Below are positions 33,084-42,843 of a stretch of DNA of 64,000 bases, piece by piece. Both the position numbers and the translations under genes were made by a program. The DNA comes from Litoreibacter ascidiaceicola. GTDB lineage: Bacteria > Pseudomonadota > Alphaproteobacteria > Rhodobacterales > Rhodobacteraceae. Under the pieces are notes generated by a model. The model did not search any database and was not told where the DNA came from. It worked only from the letters and a program-made list of their open reading frames with translations. The stretch is taken from NCBI RefSeq assembly GCF_900129235.1, contig NZ_FQUV01000008.1:86212-150211 (forward strand), in the 5' to 3' direction. How positions within the stretch are numbered: position 1 is the stretch's first letter; each line of letters starts with the position of its first letter.

Positions 33084-34049
33084 GTGAAACTTGCGGAAAC
33101 GGTTACCTTTGGCGGCTCGGGGCTGGATCGCGCGGCGCATTTGCGTGGCGATGCGGACGCGTTGAGTTCATTGCTGGACAATCCGGATACGGGTGTGTTG
33201 CCCGTTTGGCGGGGTAAGCCGTTGATTGGCGGCGAAGACCGGGACCGCCCTGCATGGCAATCTGCGAACCATCCGATTTTTTCCGAGGCGGACGAAGCAC
33301 CGATCTTCTTGGGTCTGGACAACGGGGTCGCACGGTTTGCGCGTGATATATCGGGCTGGGAGCCGGACGAGAATTTGGACACGCTGAACCAGTTTCTTGA
33401 CCCGTCCGAGCAGTATTATCCGGGGTTGCCCGACGACGAGCGGTTCTCGGAGCTGCGGGCGATCATGACGCATCTGACGCCGCGCGATGCAGAGTTGATT
33501 ACAGCGGCAAAAGCCATTGGCAGCTGGCACGAGACGCATGGATATTGCGCCCGATGCGGTGCGAAAAGCACGATTTCCATGGCGGGCTGGCAGCGCGATT
33601 GCGACGCCTGCGGTGCGCACCACTTCCCGCGCACCGATCCGGTGGTGATCATGCTGGTCACCCATGGCAATTCGGTTCTTATGGGGCGCTCTCCGGGGTG
33701 GCCGGAGGGGATGTATTCCTGCCTTGCCGGATTTGTGGAGCCTGGGGAGACCATCGAGGCCGCAGTGCGCCGCGAGACGTTTGAGGAATCGGGCATTCGG
33801 GTGGGCGAGGTGGAGTATCTGTCGAGCCAGCCCTGGCCGTTTCCGGCATCGCTGATGTTCGGGTGTCGTGGTCATGCGCTTAGTACGGACATCACCATCG
33901 ACCCTGTAGAAATTGAAGACGCAATCTGGGTCACCCGCGAAGAGATGATGGAGACGTTTGCGGGCAACAATCCGAAAATGAAAGCCGCCCGCAAAGGCGC
34001 AATCGCGCATTTCCTGTTGCTTAACTGGCTTCGGGATACGTTAGACTAA
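33084..34049 (+). CDS. nudC: NAD+ diphosphatase / NADH pyrophosphatase NudC
   Basis: A 321-residue Nudix hydrolase that cleaves NADH and can decap NAD-RNA. The C4 zinc motif (CARCGAK ... CDACGAHHFP) is followed by a full Nudix box, GFVEPGETIEAAVRRETFEE with SGI, and the NudC-specific SQPWPFP. The GTG at 33084 has GAGGGA 6 bases upstream. An in-frame GTG at 33048 lacks one. The N-terminal domain is typical for the family. The divergent neighbour is the SRP RNA gene. Confidence 0.94.
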   Translation: MKLAETVTFGGSGLDRAAHLRGDADALSSLLDNPDTGVLPVWRGKPLIGGEDRDRPAWQSANHPIFSEADEAPIFLGLDNGVARFARDISGWEPDENLDTLNQFLDPSEQYYPGLPDDERFSELRAIMTHLTPRDAELITAAKAIGSWHETHGYCARCGAKSTISMAGWQRDCDACGAHHFPRTDPVVIMLVTHGNSVLMGRSPGWPEGMYSCLAGFVEPGETIEAAVRRETFEESGIRVGEVEYLSSQPWPFPASLMFGCRGHALSTDITIDPVEIEDAIWVTREEMMETFAGNNPKMKAARKGAIAHFLLLNWLRDTLD

Positions 34050-34076
34050 AGGAAAGATAAGCAAGAGCAGGCCGAC

Positions 34077-34559
34077 ATGAAATTTTCCACCAAGGAAGAT
34101 CTTGAGATACCTATCGACGACGTCTTCGGGATGTTGTCGGATTTCGACGGGTTTGAACGCGCGATCCTGCGCCACGGGGCAGACGTCTCGCGCACCGACA
34201 AAATGGACGCCGTTGGCGTTGGCATGTCTTGGAAAGCCCGCGCGACCGTGCGCAGCAAAAAGCGCGACTTCGTTGTGAAGCTGGTCGAATATGACCGCCC
34301 AAACCAGATGCTGTTCGACGTAACAACAAAGAACATGGCTGCGACGTTTCTGGTGGAACTGGTGGCAATGTCGCGGACCCGCACGCGAATGCGGATCGAG
34401 CTAGACGTCAGACCGCAAACTCTGGCTGCCCGTTTGCTGATGCAATCGGCCAAACTGGCGCGGAATACGCTCAACCGCCGCTACAAAACACGGATCGCCC
34501 ATTTCGCGAGTGATCTGGAAGACCGATACAAAAAAGGGCTCCGTGCAACCACCGCGTGA
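34077..34559 (+). CDS. SRPBCC family protein
   Basis: A 160-residue protein with the look of the SRPBCC/START-like fold: an N-terminal strand (MKFSTKEDLEIPIDDVFGMLSDFDGFERAIL in part), a mixed beta region and a long C-terminal helix rich in Arg and Lys. Members bind hydrophobic ligands or act as cyclases or chaperones. No ligand can be assigned. It begins 27 bases after nudC and ends before a strong hairpin, so nudC and this gene may form one unit. Confidence 0.7.
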   Translation: MKFSTKEDLEIPIDDVFGMLSDFDGFERAILRHGADVSRTDKMDAVGVGMSWKARATVRSKKRDFVVKLVEYDRPNQMLFDVTTKNMAATFLVELVAMSRTRTRMRIELDVRPQTLAARLLMQSAKLARNTLNRRYKTRIAHFASDLEDRYKKGLRATTA

Positions 34560-34585
34560 GCGTGAGGTCGTTTCTGCGGTCAAGC

Positions 34586-34623
34586 AAATCACTCCTGACA
34601 ATACCTGTCAGGAGGCGTGATTT
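34586..34623 (+). terminator. Strong stem-loop after the SRPBCC gene
   Basis: CTCCTGACA (34592-34600) pairs with TGTCAGGAG (34606-34614) around ATACC. An outer AAATCA/TGATTT (34586-34591 with 34618-34623) extends it past a 3-base bulge. The total is 15 paired bases. It has only a short T tract, so it may be a terminator or an mRNA-end stabiliser. Confidence 0.6.
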
Positions 34624-34661
34624 ATAACTCCCCTTCGAATCAATCGAGCAGGAGTTTCCCA

Positions 34662-35072
34662 ATGACCCGAACCGGCAGCTGCGCCTGTGGCGCTATTCGT
34701 TTTACCATCACCGCGCCGTTTATCGGTGTCGGGATGTGCCATTGCACGAAGTGCCAGAAAGCATCGGGCGGAGGTCCGAACTACGTCGCCCTGACCCCGA
34801 AAGACGGGTTGGAGGTCACGCAAGGACAACCGTCCATCTTTCAATCCGAGGGAAGCAGTGGCGGGACCATTGGTCGGGCGTTTTGTGGTGACTGCGGCAC
34901 CCCGTTATGGAGCATTCCAGCGCATGAGCCGTTTTTCGCATTGAAGCTGGGCGCGTTGGACGACAATTCCGACCTTGAGCCGGAGATGCATATCTACGTC
35001 TCATCCGCGCCGAAATGGCATGGGATCAATGACGACCTGCCTAAGTTTCCCCAGATGCCGCCGTCTGGCTAA
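34662..35072 (+). CDS. GFA (glutathione-dependent formaldehyde-activating) family protein
   Basis: A 136-residue zinc-binding protein of the GFA/CENP-V fold. The ligand pattern is complete: CACG near residue 7, CHCTKCQ in the middle and FCGDCGTPLW towards the C-terminal half. The ATG at 34662 follows AGGAG by 7 bases. The family name comes from one enzyme that joins formaldehyde to glutathione; most members have no proven reaction, so the name is structural here. Its last 32 bases overlap the convergent Nudix gene. Confidence 0.88.
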   Translation: MTRTGSCACGAIRFTITAPFIGVGMCHCTKCQKASGGGPNYVALTPKDGLEVTQGQPSIFQSEGSSGGTIGRAFCGDCGTPLWSIPAHEPFFALKLGALDDNSDLEPEMHIYVSSAPKWHGINDDLPKFPQMPPSG

Positions 35073-35490
35073 GGCCAAGGGCGAGGCGCAACACCTTGTC
35101 CACATTTTCGGACATCGGGCGGTCTCCTGTCAGGGCGGCGTCCAACGGTACCCAAGCGGCGTCCATCGCGTCGTCATCGGCGACGGGTGTGCCGGAGACG
35201 TATGTGCAGAGCACAGCGGCGAGCAGATAGTGGTGTTGCACCACGCCGTCGTCCGCTTGCGCAATGACGTCGATGTTCGTGAGGTAGCCTGTGGGTGTCG
35301 CGATGACGCCTGTTTCCTCCAGCAACTCGCGGGCGGCCGCTTCTAGGGCGGTCTCGCCGAGTTCTACATGGCCACCGGGGAAGCCCCAGAGACCCGCGTT
35401 TGGCGCGTTGCGGCGTTGGACCAACAGTGTATGGCCTTCGTGTACGACCACGGCAATCGCCCCGAGTTTGGGGCGACGCGGCTCAGTCAC
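35041..35490 (-). CDS. Nudix hydrolase
   Basis: A 149-residue Nudix protein with a full box, GHVELGETALEAAARELLEE followed by TGV. AIAVVVHEGHTLLVQRRNAPN at the N-terminus resembles the MutT-like/ADP-ribose group (quoted here only as its type). Translation starts at GTG 35490, which overlaps the pheA stop; the open frame further upstream lies inside pheA and is not coding. The substrate cannot be named from sequence. Confidence 0.88.
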   Translation of the reverse strand: MTEPRRPKLGAIAVVVHEGHTLLVQRRNAPNAGLWGFPGGHVELGETALEAAARELLEETGVIATPTGYLTNIDVIAQADDGVVQHHYLLAAVLCTYVSGTPVADDDAMDAAWVPLDAALTGDRPMSENVDKVLRLALGLSQTAASGET

Positions 35491-36316
35491 GGGCGAAGGC
35501 GGCAGGGTAGGTGCCGAGGATCTTGATCTCGGAGGTGAAGAACTCCAACTCCTCCATCGCGTGCTGGACGCCGATATCATCGGGGTGACCGGAGATGTCC
35601 GCGTAGAACTGCGTCGCGGTGAATTCGCCATCGACCATGTAGCTTTCCAGCTTGGTCATGTTGACGCCGTTGGTCGCGAAGCCGCCCATCGCCTTGTAGA
35701 GCGCGGCGGGGATGTTGCGCACGTTGAACACGAAGGACGTGATCATATGCGTATCACCGCGTCGCGACATGTCGGCTTTGGGCGACATGATCAGGAAGCG
35801 GGTGGTGTTGGTGTCGTGGTCTTCGATGTCGTGGGCAAGCACTTCGAGTCCATGGGTGTCGGCGGCCATCTCGGAGGCCAGCACGCCGATGCCTGCTTCC
35901 GGGTGTGCGGCAAGTTCGGCTGCAGCACCGGCGCTATCGGCGGCGGCCTCGCCACGGATGCCGTGCGCTTCAAGAAACGCGCGACACTGCGGGATCAGGA
36001 CCAGATGTGCGCGCACGGTTTTGATGCTGTCGAGCGAGGTGCCTTTGGGGGCCATGAGGGCGATACGCACCCGCACGAAGGCTTCGTCGATGATGTGCAG
36101 GCCGGACTCTGGCAACAAGCGGTGAATGTCCGCGACGCGACCGTAAGTTGTGTTCTCGACAGGCAACATGGCAAGGGCGGCATTGCCCGTGCGGACGGCG
36201 TCGATCACCTCTTCGAACGTGGTGCAGGGCAGGGGCTCCATATCGGGGCGCGCACGCACGCAGGCCTCGTGAGAATAGGCGCCGAGCTCCCCTTGGAACG
36301 CAATTTTCTGAGTCAT
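35483..36316 (-). CDS. pheA: Prephenate dehydratase
   Basis: Converts prephenate to phenylpyruvate in phenylalanine synthesis. The 277-residue protein begins MTQKIAFQGELGAYSHEA at 36316. The catalytic TRF motif is in NTTRFLIMS. The C-terminal ACT domain (SFVFNVRNIPAALYKAMGGF with the phenylalanine-binding LESYM) indicates feedback control by phenylalanine. There is no fused chorismate mutase. The frame is open for 42 more codons upstream but those run into the divergent cytochrome gene. A Nudix gene overlaps its 3' end. Confidence 0.96.
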   Translation of the reverse strand: MTQKIAFQGELGAYSHEACVRARPDMEPLPCTTFEEVIDAVRTGNAALAMLPVENTTYGRVADIHRLLPESGLHIIDEAFVRVRIALMAPKGTSLDSIKTVRAHLVLIPQCRAFLEAHGIRGEAAADSAGAAAELAAHPEAGIGVLASEMAADTHGLEVLAHDIEDHDTNTTRFLIMSPKADMSRRGDTHMITSFVFNVRNIPAALYKAMGGFATNGVNMTKLESYMVDGEFTATQFYADISGHPDDIGVQHAMEELEFFTSEIKILGTYPAAFARD

Positions 36317-36423
36317 AGTGCATTTTCCCGCAAAAAGGCGTTTAGTCGCGGTGTCTAGCCCTTGCAGAACCGTATGGGAAGACGATACATACCGCCGAAA
36401 CGCCAAACGGGTGAGAGACAGAC

Positions 36424-36948
36424 ATGTTTGACACGATGACAATGACCAAAGTTCTGGGTGCGCTCTGCGGATCGCTTCTGGTGTTCCTGCTGGGTGGCTG
36501 GGCTGCCGACCTGATCTACCACGGCGGCGAAGGCGGTCACGGGGACGAGCATCAGCAAGCCTATGTTATCGAAGTTGAAGGTGGCGAGGCCGAAGTCGAA
36601 GAAGAAGTTGTGGAAGTAGACTTCGACGAGATGATGGCACAGTCCGACGCCGAGAAAGGCGCCAAGGTCTTTTCCAAGTGCAAAGCCTGCCACAAGCTGG
36701 AAGACGGCGCGAACGGCACAGGTCCGCACCTGTATGGTGTCGTCGGACGTGATATTGCTGCTGTTGGTGACTTCGGATATTCCGACGTGCTGATCGGCAA
36801 AGAAGGCGAATGGTCGCCGGCGCAACTGCAAGCGTTCCTTGAGAACCCCAAGGCTTACGCGCCGGGCACCAAGATGAGCTTTGCAGGCCTTAAGAAGATT
36901 GAAGACCGCGCCAACCTAATCGCATATCTCGAGACAATTGGCGGCTAA
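36424..36948 (+). CDS. Membrane-anchored c-type cytochrome
   Basis: A 174-residue class I cytochrome c anchored by an uncleaved N-terminal helix (about residues 9-30). Next comes a glutamate-rich linker (about 50-66, [17 protein letters not shown] in part), then the heme-binding CKACH at residues 86-90. The axial methionine is M151 in [11 protein letters not shown]. This build matches the membrane-bound CycM/c-y type that carries electrons between the bc1 complex and terminal oxidases. The acidic linker probably lets the heme domain swing. It is divergent from pheA and ends at a good terminator. Confidence 0.93.
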   Translation: MFDTMTMTKVLGALCGSLLVFLLGGWAADLIYHGGEGGHGDEHQQAYVIEVEGGEAEVEEEVVEVDFDEMMAQSDAEKGAKVFSKCKACHKLEDGANGTGPHLYGVVGRDIAAVGDFGYSDVLIGKEGEWSPAQLQAFLENPKAYAPGTKMSFAGLKKIEDRANLIAYLETIGG

Positions 36949-36971
36949 GTCCGGCGTAGACATGATTTCCG

Positions 36972-36999
36972 AAAGGCCGTCCGATTGGGCGGCCTTTTT
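36972..36999 (+). terminator. Rho-independent terminator after cytochrome c
   Basis: AAAGGCCG-TCC and GGG-CGGCCTTT (36972-36997) form a stem around GATT, followed directly by TTTTT. It is 23 bases past the stop and is the clearest simple terminator in this part of the window. Confidence 0.85.
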
Positions 37000-37120
37000 C
37001 GTTCCAAGTCGATCCGCTTCGCTCACAATCGCGCAATCGGCCTTGATTGTTGAACAAATCCGACTTCTTTTGGATTAACTGGTTAGTGTCGTGACGATGA
37101 CAGGTCTCAGGAGGATCCAA

Positions 37121-39022
37121 ATGAAGAACCGCCACCCGCAAGCTCTTGTAAAATCCCGATCCCACGCTGGTGCCCGGTTGAATTGGATGGGGGCGGGGTT
37201 GCTCCTGATTGCAGCTTTGATGGCCTCGGTCACTGCGGCTCGAAGCGAGACGATCATCAAGTCGCACGGTTTTTCCGACTTTGGCGAACTGAAATACCCT
37301 GCGGATTATCCGCATCTGAACTATGTGAATCCCGACGCGCCCAAGGGCGGAGAAATATCGGTATCGGCGCCGGGTACGTTTGACAGCATGAACCCGTTCA
37401 GCCGCAAAGGCCGCGGCGGCGCGTTGTCCAGCCTCCCTTACGAGCGGTTGATGGGCTCCGTCGATGACGATCCTTACAGCATGTATTGCCTGCTGTGCGA
37501 GACGCTGGAATACCCCGAAAGCCAGGAGTGGGTGATCTTCAACCTGCGACCGGAGGCGAAGTTCTCGGACGGAACACCAGTGACCGCGCATGACGTGGTC
37601 TTTACCGTGAAATCTTTCCTGACCGACGGCCTGCCATCTTTCGCGCAGGCCGTGTCGAAGTATTACAAAAGCTACGAGGCGCTGGACGACCATCGAATCA
37701 AATTCACCTTCAACGAAGGCATTCCGCGCAAAGGCCTTATCAGCCAAGCGGGCGTGTCGATTGCGTTTTCTCAAAAATGGTTCGAGGACAACAATGCCAA
37801 CATCAAAGAGGCACGGCTGAATGCGGCGATAGGCTCGGGCCCTTACGTTCCGGTGGTGGTCGACCCCCCGCGGAGGATCGTCTACGAGCGCAACCCTGAC
37901 TATTGGGGCGCGGACTTGCCGATCAACAAGGGGCGCTGGAACTTCGACCGCATCCGCATCGAGTATTTCGCGGACGACACGGCCGCATTGGAAGCGTTCA
38001 AGAGCGGCGTGTATACGTTTCGCCGCGAAAGCAGCTCTTTGAAGTGGGCAACAGCCTACGACTTCCCAGCCATCGAGGATGGCACCGTCGTCAAGGCAGA
38101 GCTGCCGAACGGCAACTTGCCGCCCGCCTATGGCATGGTGTTCAACCTGCGCCGAGACAAGTTCGATGACCCTCGGGTCCGTGAGGCGCTACAGTTGATG
38201 TATAACTTCACCTGGACGAACGAGACGCTGCAATTCGGGCTGTTCGCCCAGCGTGACTCGTTCTGGCAGAATACCGATCTGGAGGCGAAAGGCGTCGCCG
38301 AAGGGCTGGAGCTCGAATATCTGAAATCGGTGGAACATATGCTGGAAGACAAGTCGGTTCTGACGGAGCCTGTCGTGGTTGCCCATGAAAGCAGCGCGCG
38401 CCAGCTGGACCGCAAGAACCTGCGCAAAGCGAACACACTGTTTTCCGAAGCAGGATGGGAGGCCGACGCGAGCGGTATTTTGTCCAAGGACGGCAAGCCG
38501 TTCGAGCTTGAGTTCCTGTCCGGCAGCCCGGCCTATGACCGGTTGATCCAGCCCTATATCGAAAATTTGAAACGCATCGGCATTCAAGCGACATATACCC
38601 GCGTGGACCCCGCCCAATACACCAACCGCGAGCGCGGGTTTGACTGGGACATGGTCTATGACGGCTACGTCAACTATTTCGAGGAAGGCAGCGGCATTTC
38701 GCAGCGCTTTGGCTCGGAAGACGCGGAGTATTCGCTGTTCAACCCGTCGGGATATAGCTCACCAGCAGTGGACGAACTTATCAAAAAGATGCTGGACGCC
38801 GAGACGCTGGACCAAATGCAGGCGGCGGTACGGGCTACGGACCGTATCTTGCGCGCCGCGCGGATCATGATCCCTGCTTGGTATAATGACACGTTCTGGG
38901 TCGCATATTACGATATGTTCGAGCATCCTGAAAAATTGCCGCCACTGGCCTTGGGTCATCTGGATTTTTGGTGGTATAACGCCGACAAGGCTGCGGCCTT
39001 GAAGGCAAAAGGCGCCCTCTAG
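37121..39022 (+). CDS. yejA: Oligopeptide ABC transporter binding protein, YejA type
   Basis: A 633-residue periplasmic binding protein of the SBP_bac_5 family. The ATG at 37121 follows AGGAGG by 6 bases. The N-terminal part is basic and long before its hydrophobic stretch GAGLLLIAALMASVTAARS, consistent with a signal peptide of about 40 residues. HGFSDFGELKYPADYPHLNYVNP is the typical YejA start (HGFS motif). Together with the three following genes it forms a Yej-type importer of oligopeptides or peptide-nucleotide compounds such as microcin C in enterics. Confidence 0.92.
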   Translation: MKNRHPQALVKSRSHAGARLNWMGAGLLLIAALMASVTAARSETIIKSHGFSDFGELKYPADYPHLNYVNPDAPKGGEISVSAPGTFDSMNPFSRKGRGGALSSLPYERLMGSVDDDPYSMYCLLCETLEYPESQEWVIFNLRPEAKFSDGTPVTAHDVVFTVKSFLTDGLPSFAQAVSKYYKSYEALDDHRIKFTFNEGIPRKGLISQAGVSIAFSQKWFEDNNANIKEARLNAAIGSGPYVPVVVDPPRRIVYERNPDYWGADLPINKGRWNFDRIRIEYFADDTAALEAFKSGVYTFRRESSSLKWATAYDFPAIEDGTVVKAELPNGNLPPAYGMVFNLRRDKFDDPRVREALQLMYNFTWTNETLQFGLFAQRDSFWQNTDLEAKGVAEGLELEYLKSVEHMLEDKSVLTEPVVVAHESSARQLDRKNLRKANTLFSEAGWEADASGILSKDGKPFELEFLSGSPAYDRLIQPYIENLKRIGIQATYTRVDPAQYTNRERGFDWDMVYDGYVNYFEEGSGISQRFGSEDAEYSLFNPSGYSSPAVDELIKKMLDAETLDQMQAAVRATDRILRAARIMIPAWYNDTFWVAYYDMFEHPEKLPPLALGHLDFWWYNADKAAALKAKGAL

Positions 39023-39055
39023 AGGCGTCGGAAAAACAGGCGGTAAGACCCGAAC

Positions 39056-40141
39056 ATGGGCGCATATATCCTCAGACGGCTTTTGCTGGTGATCCCGACA
39101 TTGATCGGGATCATGATCGTGAACTTTGCGTTGACGCAGTTCGTGCCGGGCGGCCCGATCGAACAGATCATCGCAAACCTTGAAGGTCAGGGCGATGTCT
39201 TTGAAGGCTTCTCGGGAGGCAGTAACGACAGCCAGCTGGAGAGCCTGAGCTCCGACAGCAAATATGAGGGCGCGCGGGGGCTGCCGCCGGAATTCATCGC
39301 CAAGCTGGAGAAAGAATTCGGCTTCGACAAGCCGCCGTTGGAGCGGTTCCTGAACATGATGTGGAACTACCTGCGGTTCGATTTCGGCGAGAGCTATTTC
39401 CGCTCTATCGGCGTGCTTGATCTGGTTTTGGAGAAGATGCCTGTGTCGATCACGCTGGGGCTTTGGTCGACGATCATCGCCTATATCGTCTCGATCCCGC
39501 TGGGTATCCGCAAGGCTATCCGCGACGGGTCCAGCTTTGACACTTGGACCTCGGCGTTGATCATCGTGGCCTATGCCATTCCGGGGTTTCTATTCGCCAT
39601 TGTGTTGCTGGTGCTGTTTGCGGGCGGATCCTATTACCAGTGGTTCCCGCTTCGTGGACTGACGTCTGACAATTTTGACGACCTGAGTGCGGTGGGTAAG
39701 GTTTTGGATTACCTCTGGCACATTGCGCTGCCGGTGACCGCCTCGACCATCGCCGCGTTTGCGACGCTGACCTTGCTGACGAAGAACTCGTTTCTGGACG
39801 AGATCAAGAAGCAGTATGTGGTGACGGCCAAGGCCAAGGGGTTGTCCGAGGGACGGGTGCTATATGGCCACGTCTTCCGCAACGCGATGCTGATCGTCAT
39901 CGCGGGCTTCCCGAGCCTGTTTCTGGGCATCTTCCTGTCGGGATCGTTGATTATCGAAACCATCTTCTCGCTGGACGGCTTGGGGCGCTTGGCGTTTGAG
40001 GCGACGGTTGCGCGGGATTATCCGGTGGTGTTCGGGACGCTCTATTTCTTCGGGCTGATCGGCCTGATCGTCGGCATCCTGTCAGACCTGATGTATGTCT
40101 TCATTGACCCGCGCATCGACTTTGAAAGTCGCGAAACATGA
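39056..40141 (+). CDS. yejB: Oligopeptide ABC transporter permease, YejB type
   Basis: A 361-residue inner-membrane permease. It has an N-terminal helix, a large periplasmic loop (about residues 30-130) and five further helices. The cytoplasmic EAA-like loop reads [20 protein letters not shown]. It starts 33 bases after yejA and overlaps yejE by 4 bases (ATGA). It forms the channel together with YejE. Confidence 0.93.
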   Translation: MGAYILRRLLLVIPTLIGIMIVNFALTQFVPGGPIEQIIANLEGQGDVFEGFSGGSNDSQLESLSSDSKYEGARGLPPEFIAKLEKEFGFDKPPLERFLNMMWNYLRFDFGESYFRSIGVLDLVLEKMPVSITLGLWSTIIAYIVSIPLGIRKAIRDGSSFDTWTSALIIVAYAIPGFLFAIVLLVLFAGGSYYQWFPLRGLTSDNFDDLSAVGKVLDYLWHIALPVTASTIAAFATLTLLTKNSFLDEIKKQYVVTAKAKGLSEGRVLYGHVFRNAMLIVIAGFPSLFLGIFLSGSLIIETIFSLDGLGRLAFEATVARDYPVVFGTLYFFGLIGLIVGILSDLMYVFIDPRIDFESRET

Positions 40142-41244
40142 CGCTGTCGCCGCTGAACCAACGTCGCTGGACCAATTTCAAGCGCAACCGTCGCGCGCTG
40201 TGGTCGCTGTGGATTTTTGCCATCCTGTTCGGGCTGTCGTTATGTGCGGAGCTTATCGCCAACGACAAGCCGATCCTGATCAAATATCGTGGTGAGCTGT
40301 TCACCCCGTTTATCGAGTTCTATCCCGAGACAACATTTGGTAGCGACTCTCGGACCGAAGCCATCTATCGCGATATTGAGGTTCAGTGTTTGATCAAAAC
40401 TGGCGGCATCGACGATTGCTGGGACGATCCCGAAGCTGTCATGGAAGAGGCCGCGACTGGTACGTTCAATGGTGAGCCGGTGGAGCAGGGGTGGATCATC
40501 AAGCCGATCATTCCCTACAGCTACACCACCATTGTCGACCGCCCCGGAACCGCGCCTGCGGCACCGGACGCGACGAACTGGCTGGGGACAGACAACACCT
40601 CGCGCGATGTAGCGGCGCGGGTGATCTACGGCTTCCGTCTGTCGATTGTGTTCACGCTTGTGGTGACTGTGGTGTCGTCCCTTATCGGTATCGCCGCGGG
40701 GGCCGTGCAGGGGTTCTTTGGCGGGCGCACGGACCTGATCTTCCAGCGGGTGCTGGAAATCTGGGGGGCCACCCCGAGCCTTTACGTCATCATCATCATG
40801 TTCGCCATTCTTGGACGAAGCTTCTGGCTGTTGGTCGCCTTGTCGATCCTGTTCGGCTGGCCCGCTTTGGTCGGTGTGGTGCGGGCCGAATTCCTGCGGG
40901 CGCGCAACTTTGAATATGTCCGCGCGGCGCGGGCGCTGGGGGTTTCCAACACCACAATCATGTTCCGCCACATGCTGCCCAACGCCATGGTCGCGACGCT
41001 GACCTTCCTGCCGTTCATTGTGACGGGGACCATCGGGATGCTGGCGTCCCTCGACTTTCTTGGCTTCGGCCTGCCATCCTCGGCCCCGTCCTTGGGGGAG
41101 CTGACTTTGCAAGCGAAACAGAACCTGCAAGCCCCGTGGCTGGCCTTTACCGCTTTCACCACCTTCGCCGTGATGCTGTCGCTGCTGGTGTTCATCTTCG
41201 AGGGTGTGCGCGACGCGTTTGACCCCAGAAAGACCTTCCAATGA
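40138..41244 (+). CDS. yejE: Oligopeptide ABC transporter permease, YejE type
   Basis: A 368-residue permease. A cytoplasmic start with [19 protein letters not shown] leads into the first helix, followed by a periplasmic loop carrying the YejE-typical [13 protein letters not shown]. The EAA-like loop is [20 protein letters not shown]. Both ends overlap neighbours by ATGA, so yejB, yejE and yejF are translationally coupled. Confidence 0.93.
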   Translation: MTLSPLNQRRWTNFKRNRRALWSLWIFAILFGLSLCAELIANDKPILIKYRGELFTPFIEFYPETTFGSDSRTEAIYRDIEVQCLIKTGGIDDCWDDPEAVMEEAATGTFNGEPVEQGWIIKPIIPYSYTTIVDRPGTAPAAPDATNWLGTDNTSRDVAARVIYGFRLSIVFTLVVTVVSSLIGIAAGAVQGFFGGRTDLIFQRVLEIWGATPSLYVIIIMFAILGRSFWLLVALSILFGWPALVGVVRAEFLRARNFEYVRAARALGVSNTTIMFRHMLPNAMVATLTFLPFIVTGTIGMLASLDFLGFGLPSSAPSLGELTLQAKQNLQAPWLAFTAFTTFAVMLSLLVFIFEGVRDAFDPRKTFQ

Positions 41245-42836
41245 GTTTGCTACTGGAGGTCAAAGACCTGTCCGTCAGCTTCCGCCAAGACGGTGAAGTG
41301 ACCGAAGCGGTCAAGGGCGTGTCCTTCCATGTGGATCGCGGTGAGACCGTGGCTTTGGTGGGCGAGTCCGGCTCGGGCAAATCGGTATCGGCGCTGTCGA
41401 CCGTTCAGCTGTTGCCTGACAGTGCGACGGTGACGGGGCAGATTAGTTATGACGGGAAAGACCTGACTGCGGCGAGCGAGCGCGAGTTGCGTCAGGTGCG
41501 CGGCAACGACATCAGCTTCATTTTCCAGGAGCCGATGACCTCGCTCAACCCGCTGCACACGCTGGAACGGCAGATCACCGAGAGCATCGAGTTGCACCAA
41601 GGTTTGCGCGGTGCGGCTGCGCGGGCGCGGGTGATCGAGCTGATGGAAAAGGTCGGCATCCGCGACGCAGAGAGCCGCCTGTCGAGCTACCCGCACCAGC
41701 TGTCTGGTGGGCAACGGCAGCGGGTGATGATTGCGATGGCGCTGGCCAACGGGCCGGAACTGCTGATCGCGGACGAGCCGACCACGGCGTTGGACGTGAC
41801 CATTCAGGCGCAGATTCTGGAACTTCTCGCGGACCTTAAAAGGCGCGAAAACATGTCCTTGTTGTTCATTACCCATGATCTTGGCGTGGTGCGCAAGATT
41901 GCGGACCGCGTTTGCGTAATGCAGCACGGGCAGATCGTCGAGATGGGACCAACGGCAGAAATATTCGACAACCCGCAGCATCCTTACACCAAACTTTTGT
42001 TGGAGGCGGAGGCCACAGGTATTCCCGACCCCGTGCCGGAAAACGCTGAAGAGATGGTTTCCACCGAAGACCTGCGCATCTGGTTCCCCATTCAGACGGG
42101 ATTATTGAAGCGCACGACAGGCCATGTGAAGGCAGTCAACGCAGCGACCGTGTCGGTGCGTGCGGGGGAAACCTTGGGCATCGTCGGAGAATCCGGCTCT
42201 GGCAAGACCACCTTGGCGCTGGCGATCATGCGGCTGATTTCGAGCAAGGGGGCGATCCAGTTCGAAGGCCGCGATATTCAGGGCCTGTCATCCAAGGATT
42301 TGCGCCCGCTTCGGGCAGATATGCAGATCGTGTTTCAAGACCCCTATGGCTCGCTTAGCCCACGTATGACGGTGGAGCAGATCATCGCCGAGGGCTTGGG
42401 CGTTCATGGCACCGAGCCGGGGCGTGACCGGCGCGAGATGGTCTCCGAGATCATGACAGAGGTGGGTCTAAAACCCGACTTGATGCACCGCTACCCGCAT
42501 GAATTTTCAGGCGGTCAACGGCAGCGGATCGCAATTGCCCGCGCGATGATCCTGCGCCCCAAACTCGTTGTGCTGGACGAGCCAACAAGCGCGTTGGATA
42601 TGACGGTTCAGGTGCAGATTGTGGAGTTGTTGCGCGACTTGCAGCAAAAATACGGGTTGGCCTACCTGTTCATCAGCCACGATCTGAAGGTTGTGCGGGC
42701 GATGTCGCATAAGGTGATCGTGATGAAGCAGGGCGATGTGGTCGAGATCGGCGACAGCGAAGAGCTGTTTGCCAACCCGAAAGTTCCCTACACCCAGCAG
42801 TTGCTGGCAGCCGCGCTGGAGCTAAAGGCGAAGTAG
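41241..42836 (+). CDS. yejF: Oligopeptide ABC transporter fused ATPases, YejF type
   Basis: A 531-residue protein with two ABC ATPase domains in one chain. Domain 1 has [23 protein letters not shown] and a Walker B with LLIADEPT. Domain 2 has [24 protein letters not shown] and LVVLDEPT. Each is followed by the oligopeptide-transporter C-terminal segment ([22 protein letters not shown]). It drives the YejB/YejE channel. The stop lies 7 bases from the stop of the convergent carboxypeptidase gene. Confidence 0.95.
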   Translation: MSLLLEVKDLSVSFRQDGEVTEAVKGVSFHVDRGETVALVGESGSGKSVSALSTVQLLPDSATVTGQISYDGKDLTAASERELRQVRGNDISFIFQEPMTSLNPLHTLERQITESIELHQGLRGAAARARVIELMEKVGIRDAESRLSSYPHQLSGGQRQRVMIAMALANGPELLIADEPTTALDVTIQAQILELLADLKRRENMSLLFITHDLGVVRKIADRVCVMQHGQIVEMGPTAEIFDNPQHPYTKLLLEAEATGIPDPVPENAEEMVSTEDLRIWFPIQTGLLKRTTGHVKAVNAATVSVRAGETLGIVGESGSGKTTLALAIMRLISSKGAIQFEGRDIQGLSSKDLRPLRADMQIVFQDPYGSLSPRMTVEQIIAEGLGVHGTEPGRDRREMVSEIMTEVGLKPDLMHRYPHEFSGGQRQRIAIARAMILRPKLVVLDEPTSALDMTVQVQIVELLRDLQQKYGLAYLFISHDLKVVRAMSHKVIVMKQGDVVEIGDSEELFANPKVPYTQQLLAAALELKAK

Positions 42837-42843
42837 GGGGCGT

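Noticed and set aside
35491..35631. Extended N-terminus of the Nudix protein
   Set aside because: The extra codons lie inside pheA in another frame and are Ser/Arg/Pro-rich, typical of a shadow; GTG at 35490 overlaps the pheA stop.
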